A stretch of DNA of 64,000 nucleotides from Spirometra erinaceieuropaei (taxonomy: Eukaryota; Platyhelminthes; Cestoda; Diphyllobothriidea; Diphyllobothriidae), in assembly GCA_902702965.1 (NCBI GenBank), contig CACRXP010000417.1:469358-533357 (forward strand). The letters are read 5' to 3'. The notes beneath the pieces are model-generated. The model had not been told where the DNA came from, searched no databases, and was given only the letters and a program-made list of their open reading frames with translations. Both the position numbers and the translations under genes were made by a program. The first letter of the stretch is position 1; each line of letters opens with the position of its first letter. Shown piece by piece: positions 23,410 through 36,399 of the stretch.

Positions 23410-24335
23410 ATGTGCTCCGAAAGACCCCGTGAGAAGAGTTTTAGTATCAGTTTTCGTGCAGCCTAGTCCCAAGATACTTCGGTCATATCAGGATGCTGGC
23501 TTTTAAACAAGGTTCTCTTCGGCGATCTGCAAAACCTGCATTCTGCAAAAAGGGAAGGATACGTACAGTGAATTTTTCTCATTAATATTCGACACCCTCA
23601 TAAGTTTAAATATACTTCATAGAAAATGTGCACAAACATTTTCAATTTCTGACTCATGTGGTAAAAATTCACATCATCATTAAAGATCAAATTTAAAAAA
23701 AAACATCATTCATTTTTTTTAATCTTTTCAATCCCCGAACAATTTCCAACCCAACCTGTCGCTGCACTTGCATTCAGGACTTCCAAACTGCAACCTCCAT
23801 ATTTTCAGTGAGGGAAATCATTAAATGCTACATGTTATTATAAAGATACCATACGGGGTTCATAAAGTTCTGCGGCAGACTTGAACTGTATTTTATATAT
23901 TAGAAACAGCATTAATAAATTAAAAGATATAATGTGTTATGGGCGTGCTTTTCGTGGTCCTAAAGGTTTCCGTAATTAGAAACTTTTTACAATTGGAAGA
24001 TGCTTTTCCTTTAATTATAATATTTATAAAAAACCTGATTCGCTATAAAATATTCTAAAAGACAAATAATTTTGTGAATATTTTCTATAAAATATATTTA
24101 CATTTACGTTGACATCAAACACCAATAAAAAACATTCATACTATATACGTAACCATTTTTAAAGAATGTAGTTCCTCGGGCAGTTGGTGAGAATTTTGTC
24201 GGAAAGACGACATTATTGCGTAACTTAATTACCTTGGAGTGATGTTATACAATCATCAATATTAAAACCCTACTCAAGTGGCCCTTCTGATCTGAAAATG
24301 AATTTCGGAACTTCTGCTAGAATTTCATTTTAATG
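23410..24335 (+). mobile_element. Foldback element copy F7, strongly diverged
   Basis: Left-arm landmarks 'aggatgctggcttttaaac' and 'tttctcattaatattcgacaccc' are followed by the centre and a right arm with 'atactatatacgtaaccattttt' and 'gaatttcggaacttctgctagaatttcat'. The termini are no longer recognisable. Confidence 0.5.
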
Positions 24336-25786
24336 AACGTCGAAATTCAATGATACAAACGCACATTAATTAAGTAGCATATGTACTCAAATTTCCCTTT
24401 TAAAACCACCAAACCTATCTTACCTTAACCAGAAGGTGGTTTTGTTCCAAGCCAACAGTTATTTTCAATCTCCTTTAACTTAATTTTTGCCAATTCTCAC
24501 CGAGTTTTGACGCATCCTATGTAGAGCCTGGAGGTCCCTCGCTCTAATAACGACCCAAAGTCATCTCTGTAATAAAGCACCTTCCTACGGTGACCCAGCC
24601 ACGCACTCAATAATGCGATAATAAGTCATTATTTACAATGAGCTGTCACAGTTGCGAACCCGGAACTTAAATTCCCCTGTGGGAATCCTCCGATCCCCTC
24701 TGGGTACACATATCAAGAATTAAGCGTTTATAGTTCACCGCATAGTATAGGTAGAGGGTATGAACGTTCCCCAGGCCTTTAGTTGAAAAGTCGATCAATT
24801 GTACACAAGAAAGCAGCAATGACCACCTTGCAAATTTTTCAAATCTTCCTATGGAGGACAAAGTCTGACTGACCCCATCAACTAACACTGGGAGTAAGGC
24901 AAACTGACACAGGAGGAGTTGGGTGAAATGCGTTGTCCGAAAAACGAAAGATACAACATTGTGCATGCATTCTCCAAATTTTAAGCTGAGAAGGGGAATA
25001 CACTTGAGGTCTGAAATTTTGCAGTGCCAATTTTTTACAAATCAAATACATAAGCGATTTATAATCGTTCGGCAACAACCAGCTGCTTTGTAAAGCTCAA
25101 AGTAAACCACGTTCCGCTGTTGGCATTCTCGTCCCGAAATTGCAGCCAGTAGCTAGTATCAAAGTCGTGTTTTTTAACTCTGTAACGGCGGTTTTCGCCG
25201 TAGGCACAATTTAATAAATTACGTACACCTGCACGAGACCTTTTTAAGCTCAAGATGACCCAAGCCCGTTTACGTGTTCAAGGTGACGGACGAATCGGGG
25301 AGATACCTCAACCGTTAACGCATCTGCTGTAATTCTAATACATGTGAGTTCGCATCTCAACTCATGTCGAATGTATCGTTTTCTTCAACTTGGTTCTGAC
25401 AATATAATTGTCCAGTCTTCTCAAAAAACTGAGTCAAATTCTTCTCTGTAAGGCCCTATGGCTGTCCCAAGCACCAAACCCTGCTCACATTTGATGCTGT
25501 GTCTTGATAAAACATAAGGGACAATTTCCACGTCAAGTCAGTAAAGGCAGTAAATTCCGGGACAGAGCAATTCGGTCAGTTTAACGGGCTTCGGAGAAAG
25601 TTATAGCCTCATAAGGAAGAACGACTGCACACGCAATTGGTAACTGCGAACTTTGCTGACAGTAAGATCAGCTCGTTTGGATGTCACAGGATAAGTAATC
25701 TAGAAGGCATAAAAGACCGCAAGTTAGATATGGTCAATGATAATATTGGTCAGCGACCACGCACCTCCGTCACGCTCACACTGCTA
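24336..25786. other. Intergenic, no gene supported
   Basis: Three minus-strand frames of 60-100 residues lie between 24667 and 25253. None contains a domain I can name. Confidence 0.4.
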
Positions 25787-26799
25787 GGGGATGTCAGGAG
25801 TAGAAGAATGTTTGTTTTAGTGAAGGCGGATCGTTAAATCGTCGTGTAGGACGTGAATGTTTGTCTTTCAAGGTAAGACAGATGGGACATTTTGCATCAT
25901 CCATTCATCAAATCATCACCGGGTATCCTTCGCATTTATTCTCGACAAACCAGAAACAAACGTTGCGTAGTAGAATAAGGATGCGGGAGAGTCGCTCTCA
26001 TATTAATTTATTATCGATGTGCTGAGAGAGCTTAGACGGGGGGAGTGGGCGAGGCAGGGATGAAAGTATCCAGAGTTCAATCACCAGACGGTTACAGGAG
26101 CGGACCCGACCTTTGAGGGACCGACGATACCGCTTTGCAAAGACCAGTCGCCGAGATGGGGTGACTGCCCGTATTACGGGACCGTGAGGGCAAGGTGGAA
26201 TGGAAACTAATACTTACTCATCTGCAATCTCAATTAAAAGTTGCAGTTGGGGCATTTTTCGTCTGTGACATTTCCGGGACACGAATGCGTGAAACTCGCA
26301 AGGGGATGTCAGTAGCTTCGATACAGTAGAAGCATGTTTGTCTTAGTAAACGTGAATCGCTAAATTGTCGCGTGGGACGTGAATGTTTGTCTTTCAAGGC
26401 AAGAGAGATGGGACATTTTACATCATCCATTCAGCTAATCTTCATCGCATATCCTTCTCATTTATTCTCGACAAACCGGAAAAAAATGAATAGTACGATT
26501 AGGATGCGGGAGAGTCACTAAAATATTAATTAATAATCGATGTGTCGGGCAACCTTGAGGGGGAGGAGTTGGTGGGAGTGGGATGAAAGTGTCCAGGGTT
26601 CAATCACTAGACGGTTACAGGATCGGACACGACCTTTGAGTGGCCGACGATACCGGTCGCCGAGAGGAGGTGAGTGCCCGTAGGCCGGGGCTGTGAGAGC
26701 GAGGTGGACTGAGAACTAATACTTACTCATCTGCCATCTTACTTAGAATTGCAGTTAGGGCATTTTTCGTCTGCGACATCTCCGGGACACGAATACGGT
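25787..26799 (+). repeat. Tandem duplication, ~510 bp period, two units
   Basis: Units begin at 25787 and 26302 with 'ggggatgtcag'. Both contain 'ggacgtgaatgtttgtcttt', 'tttattctcgacaaacc', 'gatgcgggagagtc', 'acggttacagga' and end at 'ccgggacacgaat'. The second unit has small deletions. Confidence 0.8.
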
Positions 26800-26875
26800 T
26801 TTACCTGAAAATAAAGCCTGGTTTTTGGTTCGTGCGACAATCACTTAAGTCCTTCTGCATATGCGATGGACGAGT

Positions 26876-27085
26876 AGCTTTGATCTCCCCTGGCATCGGG
26901 TTTATTGTCAGTTATTCCTATGCGACAGTTCAAGCGCCATAGATGACGACATCTACGGCGTGTCCAACGGAGTGGGTAGCAGCGCCGATGACCTGCGCAT
27001 GAGTTGGATTATTATAAAAGACAGACTTACACAGCATCTACCGCACTCTCACCTTCCCTCACCCACTTTACTCAGTTGACAGGAG
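26876..27085 (+). repeat. GC-rich interspersed repeat RB, partial
   Basis: It carries 'gacagttcaagcgcc', 'gacctgcgcatgagttgga' and 'acttacacagcatctaccgc'. This is a degenerate form of the family whose best copies are at 36400-37035, 45265-45900 and 50990-51370. Confidence 0.55.
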
Positions 27086-28054
27086 CAGCGAATCTACATT
27101 GCCCGTCCACACTTGATAGGCATGATCTCGACATGCACCAGACTCTAATAATCCCGACTCGGGTGGTAAACGAGAATCATGCAAAGGTCATATTGAGAAA
27201 GCGCCATTGCAATCTGACTCTGAATCCTGAGGAAGTCGGAGTTATCTCGTCGTGTGACACAGTTTCAAGCTACAATTCTTACCTACTCATGATCACAATA
27301 GGTCTGCCGGATTCATCATAGTGAGGAAGGTGTTGATCTGCCGCAAGGATGGATTCGCCAGTTCTGACCTACTCTACGACAGCAGTTATAGACTCGCGTG
27401 GTCTCTGTGCCGTAAGACAATTTGAACCCGTTTCGGTTCAGTGCAGTCCGTTATGAGGACCAAGGCCGCCAATTTCATGACGGCGTTCACGCCAACTGTC
27501 AGCAAAATATCCTGCTTTACTGAAATAACTAACACGGAGCACAAATAAATAGCGTCTAAGGACATAATCTAGTCGGACTCCTTTCAAAGTGAAATGTATT
27601 TCGTGTAAAAACTGCACCATTTAGACTGCCAATTGCAAAAACGACTTAGCAGTTTGTATGCCGATTTGCCCTTAAGCGATATTTGGGTAAAGAGCTCTTT
27701 CTCACCGACCGTGGCTGGAATTCTGGGTGATTCAATTAAAGACCCTCTACAAAACAAAGCTTGGGACATAAATCATAAAGTATGCATACCTTTATGAGAC
27801 ACACTTAACCGGTCGAAAACCGGAGCACACGCACCAATTGCAACTACTAATTAACAATGAATGGACTTACGTTAAAGAAATCCACGATATACCTATTTAA
27901 AGTAATGTTTCATCCGTTAAAAATATCAATATTCGACAACAATTCTAGAAATTTCAAATCACAATACTCATGTCAAATGGATAAAATTAGTCCACAGAAG
28001 TACACAAAACGATAAGGATAGGTTGTGTAACCCTACTAGGTCTAATGCGCACAA
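27086..28054. other. Intergenic, no gene seen
   Basis: No recognisable coding region or repeat family. Confidence 0.4.
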
Positions 28055-28946
28055 CCAAGTTTTAAGAAATTTTCGAATTGTGACAATGTTTAATACCGCG
28101 AAATGGCCGTTCATAAATCGTCATGTCTCCGCATTTACCAATGTGGCTTGTTAAGTTAACAATATGGCTAAATTTTATGAACCTCTCATGGTCTCCTCTT
28201 AATACCGTAGACAAATGTGTGGCTTTCTGTACGCGGAAAATATACGGCTTGAAGTTGGAAAACCCTGAATTCAAGTGTAGCGATGTCTGTCATCGGACAT
28301 GTACGGAAGAACTTATTTACTTCTCCGAAATGACTAGCTTAATCCTCTTGTGCCATGTCGGTACTCACCATACAACTGCTGTATGGGTTGTTGACTGCGT
28401 TTTGGCTTACTTCGGTTCGGTTACGGCACAAATACCCAACGGTTTCTGTTGTCAAACGCGTACGCCATGATTTACCTACTTCAAGTATGCTTGCTCGTAG
28501 TCCCTCTCATAACCTGTAATAAGGCGGTTCAATGTCGTTGGATTTCCGTATAAAAATTTAACTACATATGGTCCTCAAATTGAGTTTAACAAGGGGCCGT
28601 TCAGGTTCCCTATTCGGGAAGTCGTAACACCGGATAAGCTTCCGCAGAATACGACCTGCGCACCGATGACCTGCGCATGAGTTGGATTATTACAAAGCAG
28701 ACTTACACAGCATCTACCGCACTCTCGCCTTCCCTCACCCACTTTGCTCAGGTGACAGGAGTGACAATAATTTTTGCATGCGACCGTAAAGACGTTCACT
28801 TGAAAACAGGCCTCCTGCAGTAACTGAATTTTTACAGAAGTATACTGCAGAATGACTACTTTTACAACCCATTAAATTAATCTTTTCGAAACGAAAACGT
28901 ATTTCGGAATTTAGGTTGACATTTCATGAGTTAGCCCACCTATTGT
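28055..28946 (+). mobile_element. Foldback element copy F8, interrupted by another repeat
   Basis: 28060-28285 is the family centre ('ataccgcgaaatggccgttcat', 'gtacgcggaaaatatacgg'). It stops abruptly. The right arm resumes at 28776 with 'tttttgcatgcgacc' and ends 'gagttagcccacctattgta'. The intervening ~490 bp consists of repeat L (28440-28650) and an RB piece (28660-28772), so those entered, or were swapped into, an existing foldback copy. Confidence 0.7.
28440..28650 (+). repeat. Repeat L copy
   Basis: It opens 'cggtttctgttgtcaaacgcg' and closes 'ataagcttccgcagaatacg'. The same block begins at 28957 and at 38640, where it opens each half of the large duplication. Confidence 0.65.
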
Positions 28947-29944
28947 ATCTCCTACCGGTTTCTGTTTTCAAACGCGTACGCCATGGTTTACTTACTTCTT
29001 CAAGTATACTTGCTCATAGTCCCTCTTATAACCATTAATAGGGCAGTCCAATTCTGTCAGATTTACACACAAAAAATTACCTAAGAATGATCGTCAAATT
29101 GAGTCTAAGAAGGAGCCGTTCATGTTCCCAAATTGAGAATTTGTTGAACGGAATAAGCTTCCGCAGTATACGCCAGGAGTATTTCTCGCGCTCACTTGAG
29201 ACCAACGCTGTTTCGAGCAAGCCACAGAAAGCCGTCTACATGAGCCCGTATTATTTGACCCGACATCAAAGCCCTTAGATCGTTCCTTCTTTGACATTTG
29301 TCTGACATATTGGCATGTTGCTACGTCAGAGAGTAGTGCCCTTGTCTGGCAGCATTCTACCACCTTCTCCGAGTTTATAGCTTCAGTTAATTCCTCTGCT
29401 TTGATCAGAAAGTCAATCTTCGATTGCCCGACTTTTCTGCGACATGGAGCAACCATTATTAGCCATTCTGTTCATAAATGCGCTTCATTATTTTGTACAT
29501 GCCTTCACACACAGAAATTTGTCTTCCTTGAAATTTTATTTGACAGTAGTTAGTTGGCTTGTTATGGGGAGGCAAACAGGCGTCCATGGTTACGCTATTT
29601 GGTCTTTTCTTGTCCATTAGGGTGTATTTCCATAGCTTCTCTAATATTCACGTGCATTACGCAGCGTTGCAGAAAATGGTCACAGTTACTATATTTAGCA
29701 CTCACTGTTCTCGCTCCTATTGGTTTTTCGTTTAACTGATCTCTGGCCTGTCGCCAATTTGCAGGCGGCGAATTAGTTAATTACCGTTTACTTATTGAAA
29801 CTTGCCACTTGTCTAATTTTAAATTAACGCGCTCGCTTCCGTTGCCATATATAGGTGTAGGCGAAGGATTTCAGCAGAAATATATCTATTTCCTAAGTGT
29901 TATTGTATGCATTTTGCTTACCCTGTTTGGTGATGCCTCACTAT

Positions 29945-31365
29945 TCCTCTATCCCACGAGACTGAGGTTTCTGGTTGCAAAGTGGGGTTATAAAACCCAC
30001 CGTTGCCCATAAAACCTCTCCATGCAAATTGCTGAGACGTTAAACATGTTTTAGGATATAAGATGTATATATTACTCAAGAATTAGTGTAAGATGCATTA
30101 TGAGAGCTTGTCGACTGTTTGATGTTTGATAATGTCCCAAGGGAATTCAGCAAAGTTATCCGTTTTTTACATCTTCTGGTTGTGGATCATTTCAGCTAAG
30201 AAGATAGCTTTATTTTCTGAAATTAGGAATAATGGAACATTAATTATTACGCGGCATAATCCCATAATATCTCGGAATTGCTAGGATGTCAACTTTTGGT
30301 TGTACTTCTTTCCGACCTCCTGTAGATGCTTTTCTCAGTGAAAATGGCTTTTTAAGTAGCATGCATTTTCGTACTTACTTTCGATGATCTTACAAAATTA
30401 AATATACCTTATAGAAAGCATGCGCAAAATGAACTTTCTTTTAATCATCTGGTGGCAAAGCACGTCATCGGTGCATTACATTCTCGACGAAAGAGTATAA
30501 AATGCGGTCACTCAATGTAGGAGCGTCACAGAGATAGCTGTGTTCATGCGCTCACAAATTCAAAGACCTATCAAAGACTAAGACGTTTGAATATAATTAC
30601 CGGTTGCCATCAATAGCATACTGTACGTTATGCAGGGGCCTATACTGCTACCACCATCCCCGTATTACGCGAGGCTGAGGTTTCTTGCTGCGAAGTGGCG
30701 TTATAAAATCTACCGTTGCCCGTAAAACCTCTTCATGCAAACTGCTGATACGCTAAACATGTTTTATAGTATAAGATGTAAATACCTCTCAAGAATTAGT
30801 GTAATATGCATCATGATAGCATGTCGACTGTTTGTTGCCTGACAATGTCCCAATAGAATTCAGCGTATTAATGGGTTTTTTAATTTTTCCGGTTGTGGCT
30901 TGTTTCAGCGAAGAAGACTGAGCTTGATTTCATTAGGTTGGGAAGGATTTAATATCAGTTATTACGCGGCATAATCTACTAATATCTCGGAATTGCTAGG
31001 ATGTCAGCTTTGGGTTGTACCTCTTTCCAACCTTCTGTAAATACTTTGCTCAGTAAAAAGGACTACTTAAGTAACATGCAGTTTCGCACTTACTTTCGAT
31101 GATCTTAAAAAATTAAATATACCTCATAGAAAACATGCGCAAAATGAGCTTTCTTTTAATCATTTAATGGCACAGCACGTCATCGTTACATTTCATTCTT
31201 GACGAAAAACTACAAAATGCGATCGGTCACTCATTGTAGGAGCATCACAGAGATAGATGTGTTCATAGGCTCACAAATTCAAAGACCTATCAACGACTAA
31301 GACATTTGAGTATAATTACCAGTTGCAATAATAAGCATACTGTAAGTTATACAGGGGCCTTATAC
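29945..31365 (+). repeat. Two tandem ~710-bp units related to the foldback arm
   Basis: Units at about 29945-30640 and 30655-31365 both run from 'gaggtttctNgttgc.aagtgg' to 'gttatNcaggggcct'. Inside each is 'ggcataatc..taatatctcggaattgctaggatgtca' and 'agtagcatgcattttcg', which are foldback-arm landmarks, so these units are distant relatives of that family. Copy 2 of the large duplication has them at 39830-40190 (truncated) and 40195-40945. Confidence 0.65.
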
Positions 31366-31962
31366 TTCGATGGAAATTATTAATACAGCTGGACTGTTGA
31401 CGTCAGTCGAAAAAGAAGAAACAAATGAGCCAAGAGTTGGTATGAGTCTTGACATATAATCACAGTTTTGTCACAGTTGACAGGCTTTTTTAGCTCAGCA
31501 CAATGCTATCTTGTGTGTATCAAGGCAGCTCATCTCTCGTTGAACTACTTTGTGCCTTCCGGCAGCGGTGGAGTTTGCTGATTGGCTGGCGTCCTTAAAA
31601 TGCCAGTGAGCACGTTTTGGTTCTCAGGAGTTTTGATCAATTCCAAAAAAGATCGTTCACCTGGTTAGGATATATCAAAACATTTAAAATAAGATAGTTC
31701 TCCTGAGCCTTTACCTGTACAATGATTTTTCGTTAAAATTCTTTTTTATGCAAACGATAGTTTAATTTATATGCGTTGCATGGTTTACAATGCTGATGAA
31801 ACAGGCATTACCTAAAGCCTAGTCACGCATTTCGCCGCTATTCTGCCTTCAAAATAGAACCTACCCTATGAAAAAGCTGAGCATTAATAAGAAAGACCCG
31901 TGATTAATATGCTCTTCGGCAGTTAAAGTCGTCTCCACCATATCCAGCGAGGTACTAGGTGG

Positions 31963-32909
31963 TACAGACGTATTTACTCAGGATATGTTAACCAAAATTC
32001 TGTAATGTGTTTTCGACTCGGAAAAATTGTTTAAGTATGGTTGAACTGTTAATCGCCTTGCGCCATAATTCCGTAATAATTCAGTTACTTCGGGATGCCA
32101 GCATTCGAACAAACTTTTTTCGGATCGTCTGCAAAGACCACACTCTTTAAAAAAGATTACTTAAACGGTATGCATTTGTCACCAATTTTCGATGCTTTTA
32201 TAAATCCTACCATACCTCATCGAAAATACGCATAAAAATATTTATTATTTTATGCAGTTGAAAAAAAAATTGCATCATCTTTAAGACTGGTTCTTGAAGA
32301 GGGGTATAATTCGGTTAAAATGAAGTTTCTAAAAAGAGCTTTTAAGGCAGTGAAATGCCCATTCATAAAACATTCTGTCCGTGCGTTTACTAACGCTGTT
32401 TGTCAACTTAACAATGTGGCTTAAATCCACATATGGTCTCTTCCTAATACCTTAGAAATGTATGATTTTCCGTACACGCAGAATTTGCAGCTTGTAAGCG
32501 CAATAGCAGGTTGGGTTCAACATTATTCGGGAATTAGAAAGGCTTTTTAAAACCACATCAGGTTTTCCTTTCAAGTATAAAATTTGAGGAAGACGTAATT
32601 ATATACTAAATTAGTAAGAGAAAGAATATATATTTGCATGCTATCTAGTAAAATATTTCTTAATTTATAAGGGCTCTGAACATCAATAGAAAAAGTCCTA
32701 CTACATAAGCAGTCGTTTCTTGCATTGTGTAGTTTTTAAGAGGCCAAAAGGAAATTGGCTCAAAAGCCGGCACCCTGAATTAACTGGATTATCATGGGAT
32801 TGTGCTGCAAGGTGATGTATATAAAAACCCTACGTAAGTAATCTTTTAGAATAGAAAAACCCATTACAGAATTTCGGCTAACATTTCATGAGTTAGCACA
32901 TCTGCAGTA
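31963..32909 (+). mobile_element. Foldback element copy F9, complete
   Basis: It starts 'tacagacgtatttactcagg' and ends 'gagttagcacatctgcagta', 947 bp. Both arms and the centre are present. It is the counterpart of F10 (41518-42479) in the duplicated copy. Confidence 0.8.
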
Positions 32910-33399
32910 GACGACGGCCAACAGGCATTCTGATACAGGGGAGTAGAGCTAGGCCTAAAAATGCATCTGGAACGAATGACGAAACGCAGCTGCCGGTGAA
33001 ATCGATTTTGCCATTTTCTCTGCCGGCCGCGGTGCAACATGGTTGGATCCAAAACTCTAACTGTTTTTTTATCGATTTCTGCCTAATTTTTGGCTAGGGA
33101 CACCCGGACCAATCAAAAAACCGACGATAAAAGCCAGATCATACACTTTCAAACTGGACAAGCACAAGTTGCTGCCAAGAAACAGAAACAGTTTTAACGT
33201 TGAACGTGGAAAGCTACAACATTAATTATTCAGGGCATGTTTACGACACTTTATTTTTGGAAATTTTTATGATTTGTGCATGGGCATTTCAGGTAGCGTG
33301 CTAGGTGACGACGGCGATGTTAAAGAAATGTACGTTGGTTTTGGTTGCCGAAATCCACCCCACAAAAACTTCTCAAAAGTCCTCGTATAAATATTTACA

Positions 33400-33571
33400 C
33401 ACGGAGAATAATACACTCCTTCGTTTACGTTTACATTGCTTAAATTATGAGGTTTTCTTTAATTAACCTTCATAAGATTAAATCTTGGGGTCAGGTGCGC
33501 ATACTACCATGTCACCTAAACAGTGTGGGACAAGGTCGCAGTATGCGACACTATTCAGGGAATAAAATCCA

Positions 33572-33609
<38 letters not shown>

Positions 33610-34245
33610 CGTAACACGTCTGTACACACCACTTTCACTCGCTTCCTCTGCGCATGCTTCGAGTCTTGTTTGCACTCTCTTTCCCTTCCTAATCCACCAT
33701 GTAGATAAGTAAGGTATGCTAAGTAACATTATTAAAGTAAACTAACTCTTAGGTATCAATCAAGTGGGGCTGCAGAACCGGACCCTGTAAATGCTTTGAA
33801 TTCCCGCATTTACAGATGAGGCGTTGGTTATGAAAGTGGCATCGTTACCTTTTGGTCATTATCGTCGTTTCGGCACGGACTACGGTTCCCCCACGATTAC
33901 AAGCGGACTTACTTTAAAAATTCCAAGGGATTTTAAATTCGAAATAGGGCAGGGTTCAGAGCCAAGACGTTAGCACTGCCGTACTACCAGGCACCTAGAC
34001 AATGTGCGACTTCATTCAGGGAATAAAAACCAGATCATCGTGTTATACGAGTTTTTGTGGTGTCGTTAGGCGGTGGAAAGTGGAGCACGATCATAAGAAA
34101 ATATACGAATAGATGTTGGGGGGTTATATTGTGTCCGTTGTGCTAAATCTCCCCGCGGCTGCTTGATAAATAGCGCGCGTACCAGGAACCTCATTCCCGA
34201 GGAATGGTGAGGGCACCAAAACTTCTGACTGTGTAAGCACGGAGA
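33400..34245 (+). repeat. Repeat P array, first set
   Basis: 33400-33965 begins 'acactccttcgtttacgttt' and includes 'cctaaacagtgtgggacaag', 'ggtcattatcgtcg' and 'ggcacggactacggttccc'. 33970-34245 includes 'cattcagggaataaaaacc', 'gcgtaccaggaacc' and 'gaatggtgagggcacc'. The same pair recurs at 34255-34715 plus 35155-35420 and at 43005-43510 plus 43610-44240. Confidence 0.65.
33572..33609 (+). repeat. (CAT)n microsatellite
   Basis: About 12 perfect CAT units inside repeat P. They are expanded from the 'aaaaccagatcatcgtg' position of the other copies. Confidence 0.95.
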
Positions 34246-34254
34246 ATGATACAT

Positions 34255-34734
34255 TCCTTCATTTACGTTTACATTGCTTATATTAGGAGGTTTTCTTTAT
34301 TTCACCTTCAAAAGATTAGATCTTGAGGTGAAGAGTCCATACTTGCATGTCACCTAAACAGTTTGGGACAAGGTCGCAGTATGCTACCCCATCCAGGGAA
34401 TAAAAACCAGTGTATCGTGGAATGCGCATGTACACACCACTTTCACTCCCTTCCTCTGCGCCTGCTTCGAGTTCCTCTTCATCTTCCTAATCCAGCAAGT
34501 AGATAAGTAAGGCATGCTAACTAACATTATTAAGGTAAACTAACTCTCAGATATCAATCAAGCGGGGCTTTGAATTCCCGCATTTACCGATGAGGCGTTG
34601 TTTATGAAAGGGGCATCGCTACCTTCTGGTCATTATCGTCGGTTCGGCACGGACTACGGTTCCCCCATCATTATAAGTGGTCTTACTCCAAGAATTCCAG
34701 GGAATTTTGAATTCGGTTTCACGGCCAGCAGGAT
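34255..34734 (+). repeat. Repeat P, second copy
   Basis: It begins 'ttcatttacgtttacattgc' and runs to 'ggcacggactacggttccc' and 'gaattcggtt'. It is near-parallel to 33400-33965, lacks the microsatellite, and joins directly to the retroelement-end repeat at 34735. Confidence 0.65.
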
Positions 34735-35100
34735 CATGCTCTTCCCAACACCCGGGTCAGCGTATCAGATGGTCGAGCACTCATCACACCAACATCCAAC
34801 GCACGTGATGAAATTGCAGCAATTAACGACGCGAATATCGGCCACCACGCCACGTGCAACGAGCCCTGATGAAGTGGAGGGAGCCGTGAATATTCATGGG
34901 TATGCGGGGGCATGGCTACTGCATCCTATAAATACCGCAGCCCCTTGTGCATGAACCACCCTTATCTGCTTATGTCTCTGATGATGCATTCGAGCAGGAA
35001 TCCGAAAAGTCAGGCTAATAAAGCTCTTGTCCCGGCGATCGTGTCTTCTTCTTCAAGACTGCTTCCTGGGACTCGTCTTTTCGCTTCTATGTATCATGCT
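34735..35100 (+). repeat. Retroelement 3' end repeat with TATA-like and hammerhead-like motifs
   Basis: It starts in the end of a retroelement reading frame ('ttcccaacacccgggtcagcg'), then 'catcacaccaacatccaa', a 'TATAAATACCGCAGCCCC' stretch at about 34926, and CTGATGATG ... GAATCCGAAAAGTCAGGC from 34978. It ends with 'tcctgggactcgtcttttcg'. It is the best parallel to 14075-14340 and confirms that the layout is conserved. Confidence 0.6.
34976..35017 (+). ncRNA. Hammerhead-ribozyme-like motif (candidate, second copy)
   Basis: Boxes in order are CTGATGA, a hairpin segment, CGAAAA and GTC. Stem I can pair fully over four bases: GTCT before the core with AGGC after the cleavage triplet (U-A, C-G, U-G, G-C). 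That improves on the 14 kb copy, while the GAAA-C junction base is changed to A here. Degenerate but with partly compensating flanks. Confidence 0.35.
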
Positions 35101-35154
35101 TAGGATTTGAATGGTTAGTGTTAGGGCTAAGGGGACTTAGAATCAGGGTTATAA

Positions 35155-35740
35155 TTAGGCACTACCATATTACCTAGACAGTGTGCGACTTCATTCAGGG
35201 AATAAAAACCAGATCATCGTGTAATACGAGTTTTTGTGCTGTCATAAGACGGCGGAAAGTAGAGCATAAGTAAAGTAGTAAGTAAATATTCGAATAAATG
35301 TTTAGGGGGATATATTGTGACTTGTGCTAAATTTCTCCGCGGCTGCTTGATGAATAGCACGCGTACCAGGAACCTATCCCCGAGGAATGGTGAGGGTACC
35401 AAAACTTCTGACTCGGTAAGCAAAATCTAAGTCCTTTTCGCAGTTTTTCCGGTTTGTTTCCAAAAAAAGAAATAGATACATCCCATCTAGTTCCAAAAGT
35501 GTAACCAAGAGTACAACCACGCATTTCCAATAGATTCCCTTTTGTATACAACTACTTGACCTTGTCGCCTATGCGTTCCCCAGCCCCACCCATAAAGCCC
35601 CTATTACTACCGGTCCCGCATTTTAGGTGGCTGGGGTTTGTTTATTTCAGGTGGGGCTACATAACCACATCTGATCATTTAAGGGATATGTCCAAGGCTG
35701 AATATAAAGTTGAGGAATTCAGTTTTGGCCTAAGCTAGGG
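35155..35740 (+). repeat. Repeat P/Q blocks
   Basis: 35155-35420 repeats 'tacctagacagtgtgcgact' and 'gcgtaccaggaacc'. 35420-35740 is block Q: 'aagtgtaaccaagagtacaa', 'cccctattactaccggtccc', 'tacataaccacatc'. Q also occurs at 44235-44560 and 55470-55740. Conserved short frames on the minus strand inside these repeats have no recognisable domain. Confidence 0.65.
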
Positions 35741-35911
35741 ACTAGTGTTAACCGCAGAGTTAAAGCTTAGGATAAAATAAATGTCAAGATTAGGGCAGTT
35801 GTTTAGTTTTATGCTAAGGTTATTTTTGAGGTTAGGATGCGGAAATATTTTGTCCACCTTACTTACTTGGACGGGACCTATTTATTTCCATATTCCGTTT
35901 AGAAGACCACA

Positions 35912-36195
35912 TACGGTAGATGGGCAAACACATGAAATACCAACCGAAATGCCTTTTCGTTTCGAAAAGATTACTTAAGTAGGGTTATAAAACTAATCGT
36001 CCTTCAAAATAATTCTATAATAGCTCAGGTACCTCAGGATGCCGGCCTTCGAACGAAATTCTTTCTGGCCACATATACAATCTACGCTCTGTACAATACG
36101 ACTACTTGGGCAGCGTGCATTTTTCACACAGATTTTCGATGCACCTAAAAATTAAAATATATTTCATGGAAAACACGCATGAAAATATCTATGCA
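35912..36195 (+). mobile_element. Foldback left arm only, copy F11
   Basis: It begins TACGGTAGATGGGCAAACAC, carries TTTCGAAAAG and the 'ggatgccggcc' block, and stops at 'atgaaaatatctatgcaggg'. F12 at 44752 stops at the same point, so the truncation predates the large duplication. Confidence 0.8.
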
Positions 36196-36399
36196 GGGTC
36201 AGATGGGGGAGGAAGAAAATGCGCCGTCTTTGTTATTGGGACCATTGACGACCATTTTTGTGGTTTCTTTAAGGAATACTTTCGGAGGACATTTGTCCGC
36301 ATGACCTGCGAATTGGATTATTGCTCACTTGTCAGTGAATTAGAAATTTCAGAAAGCACTTTGATTGTGTCTTCGTACTGTCCTTTCGTGCGCCACTAA

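Noticed and set aside
32864..33052. Minus-strand frame shared with 42434-42622
   Set aside because: It spans the end of foldback elements F9/F10 and their shared flank in the duplication, so it is not a gene.
35327..35551. Conserved minus-strand frame shared with 43910-44368 and 34066-34254
   Set aside because: Conservation follows from the repeat copies; frames differ in phase and no domain is visible.
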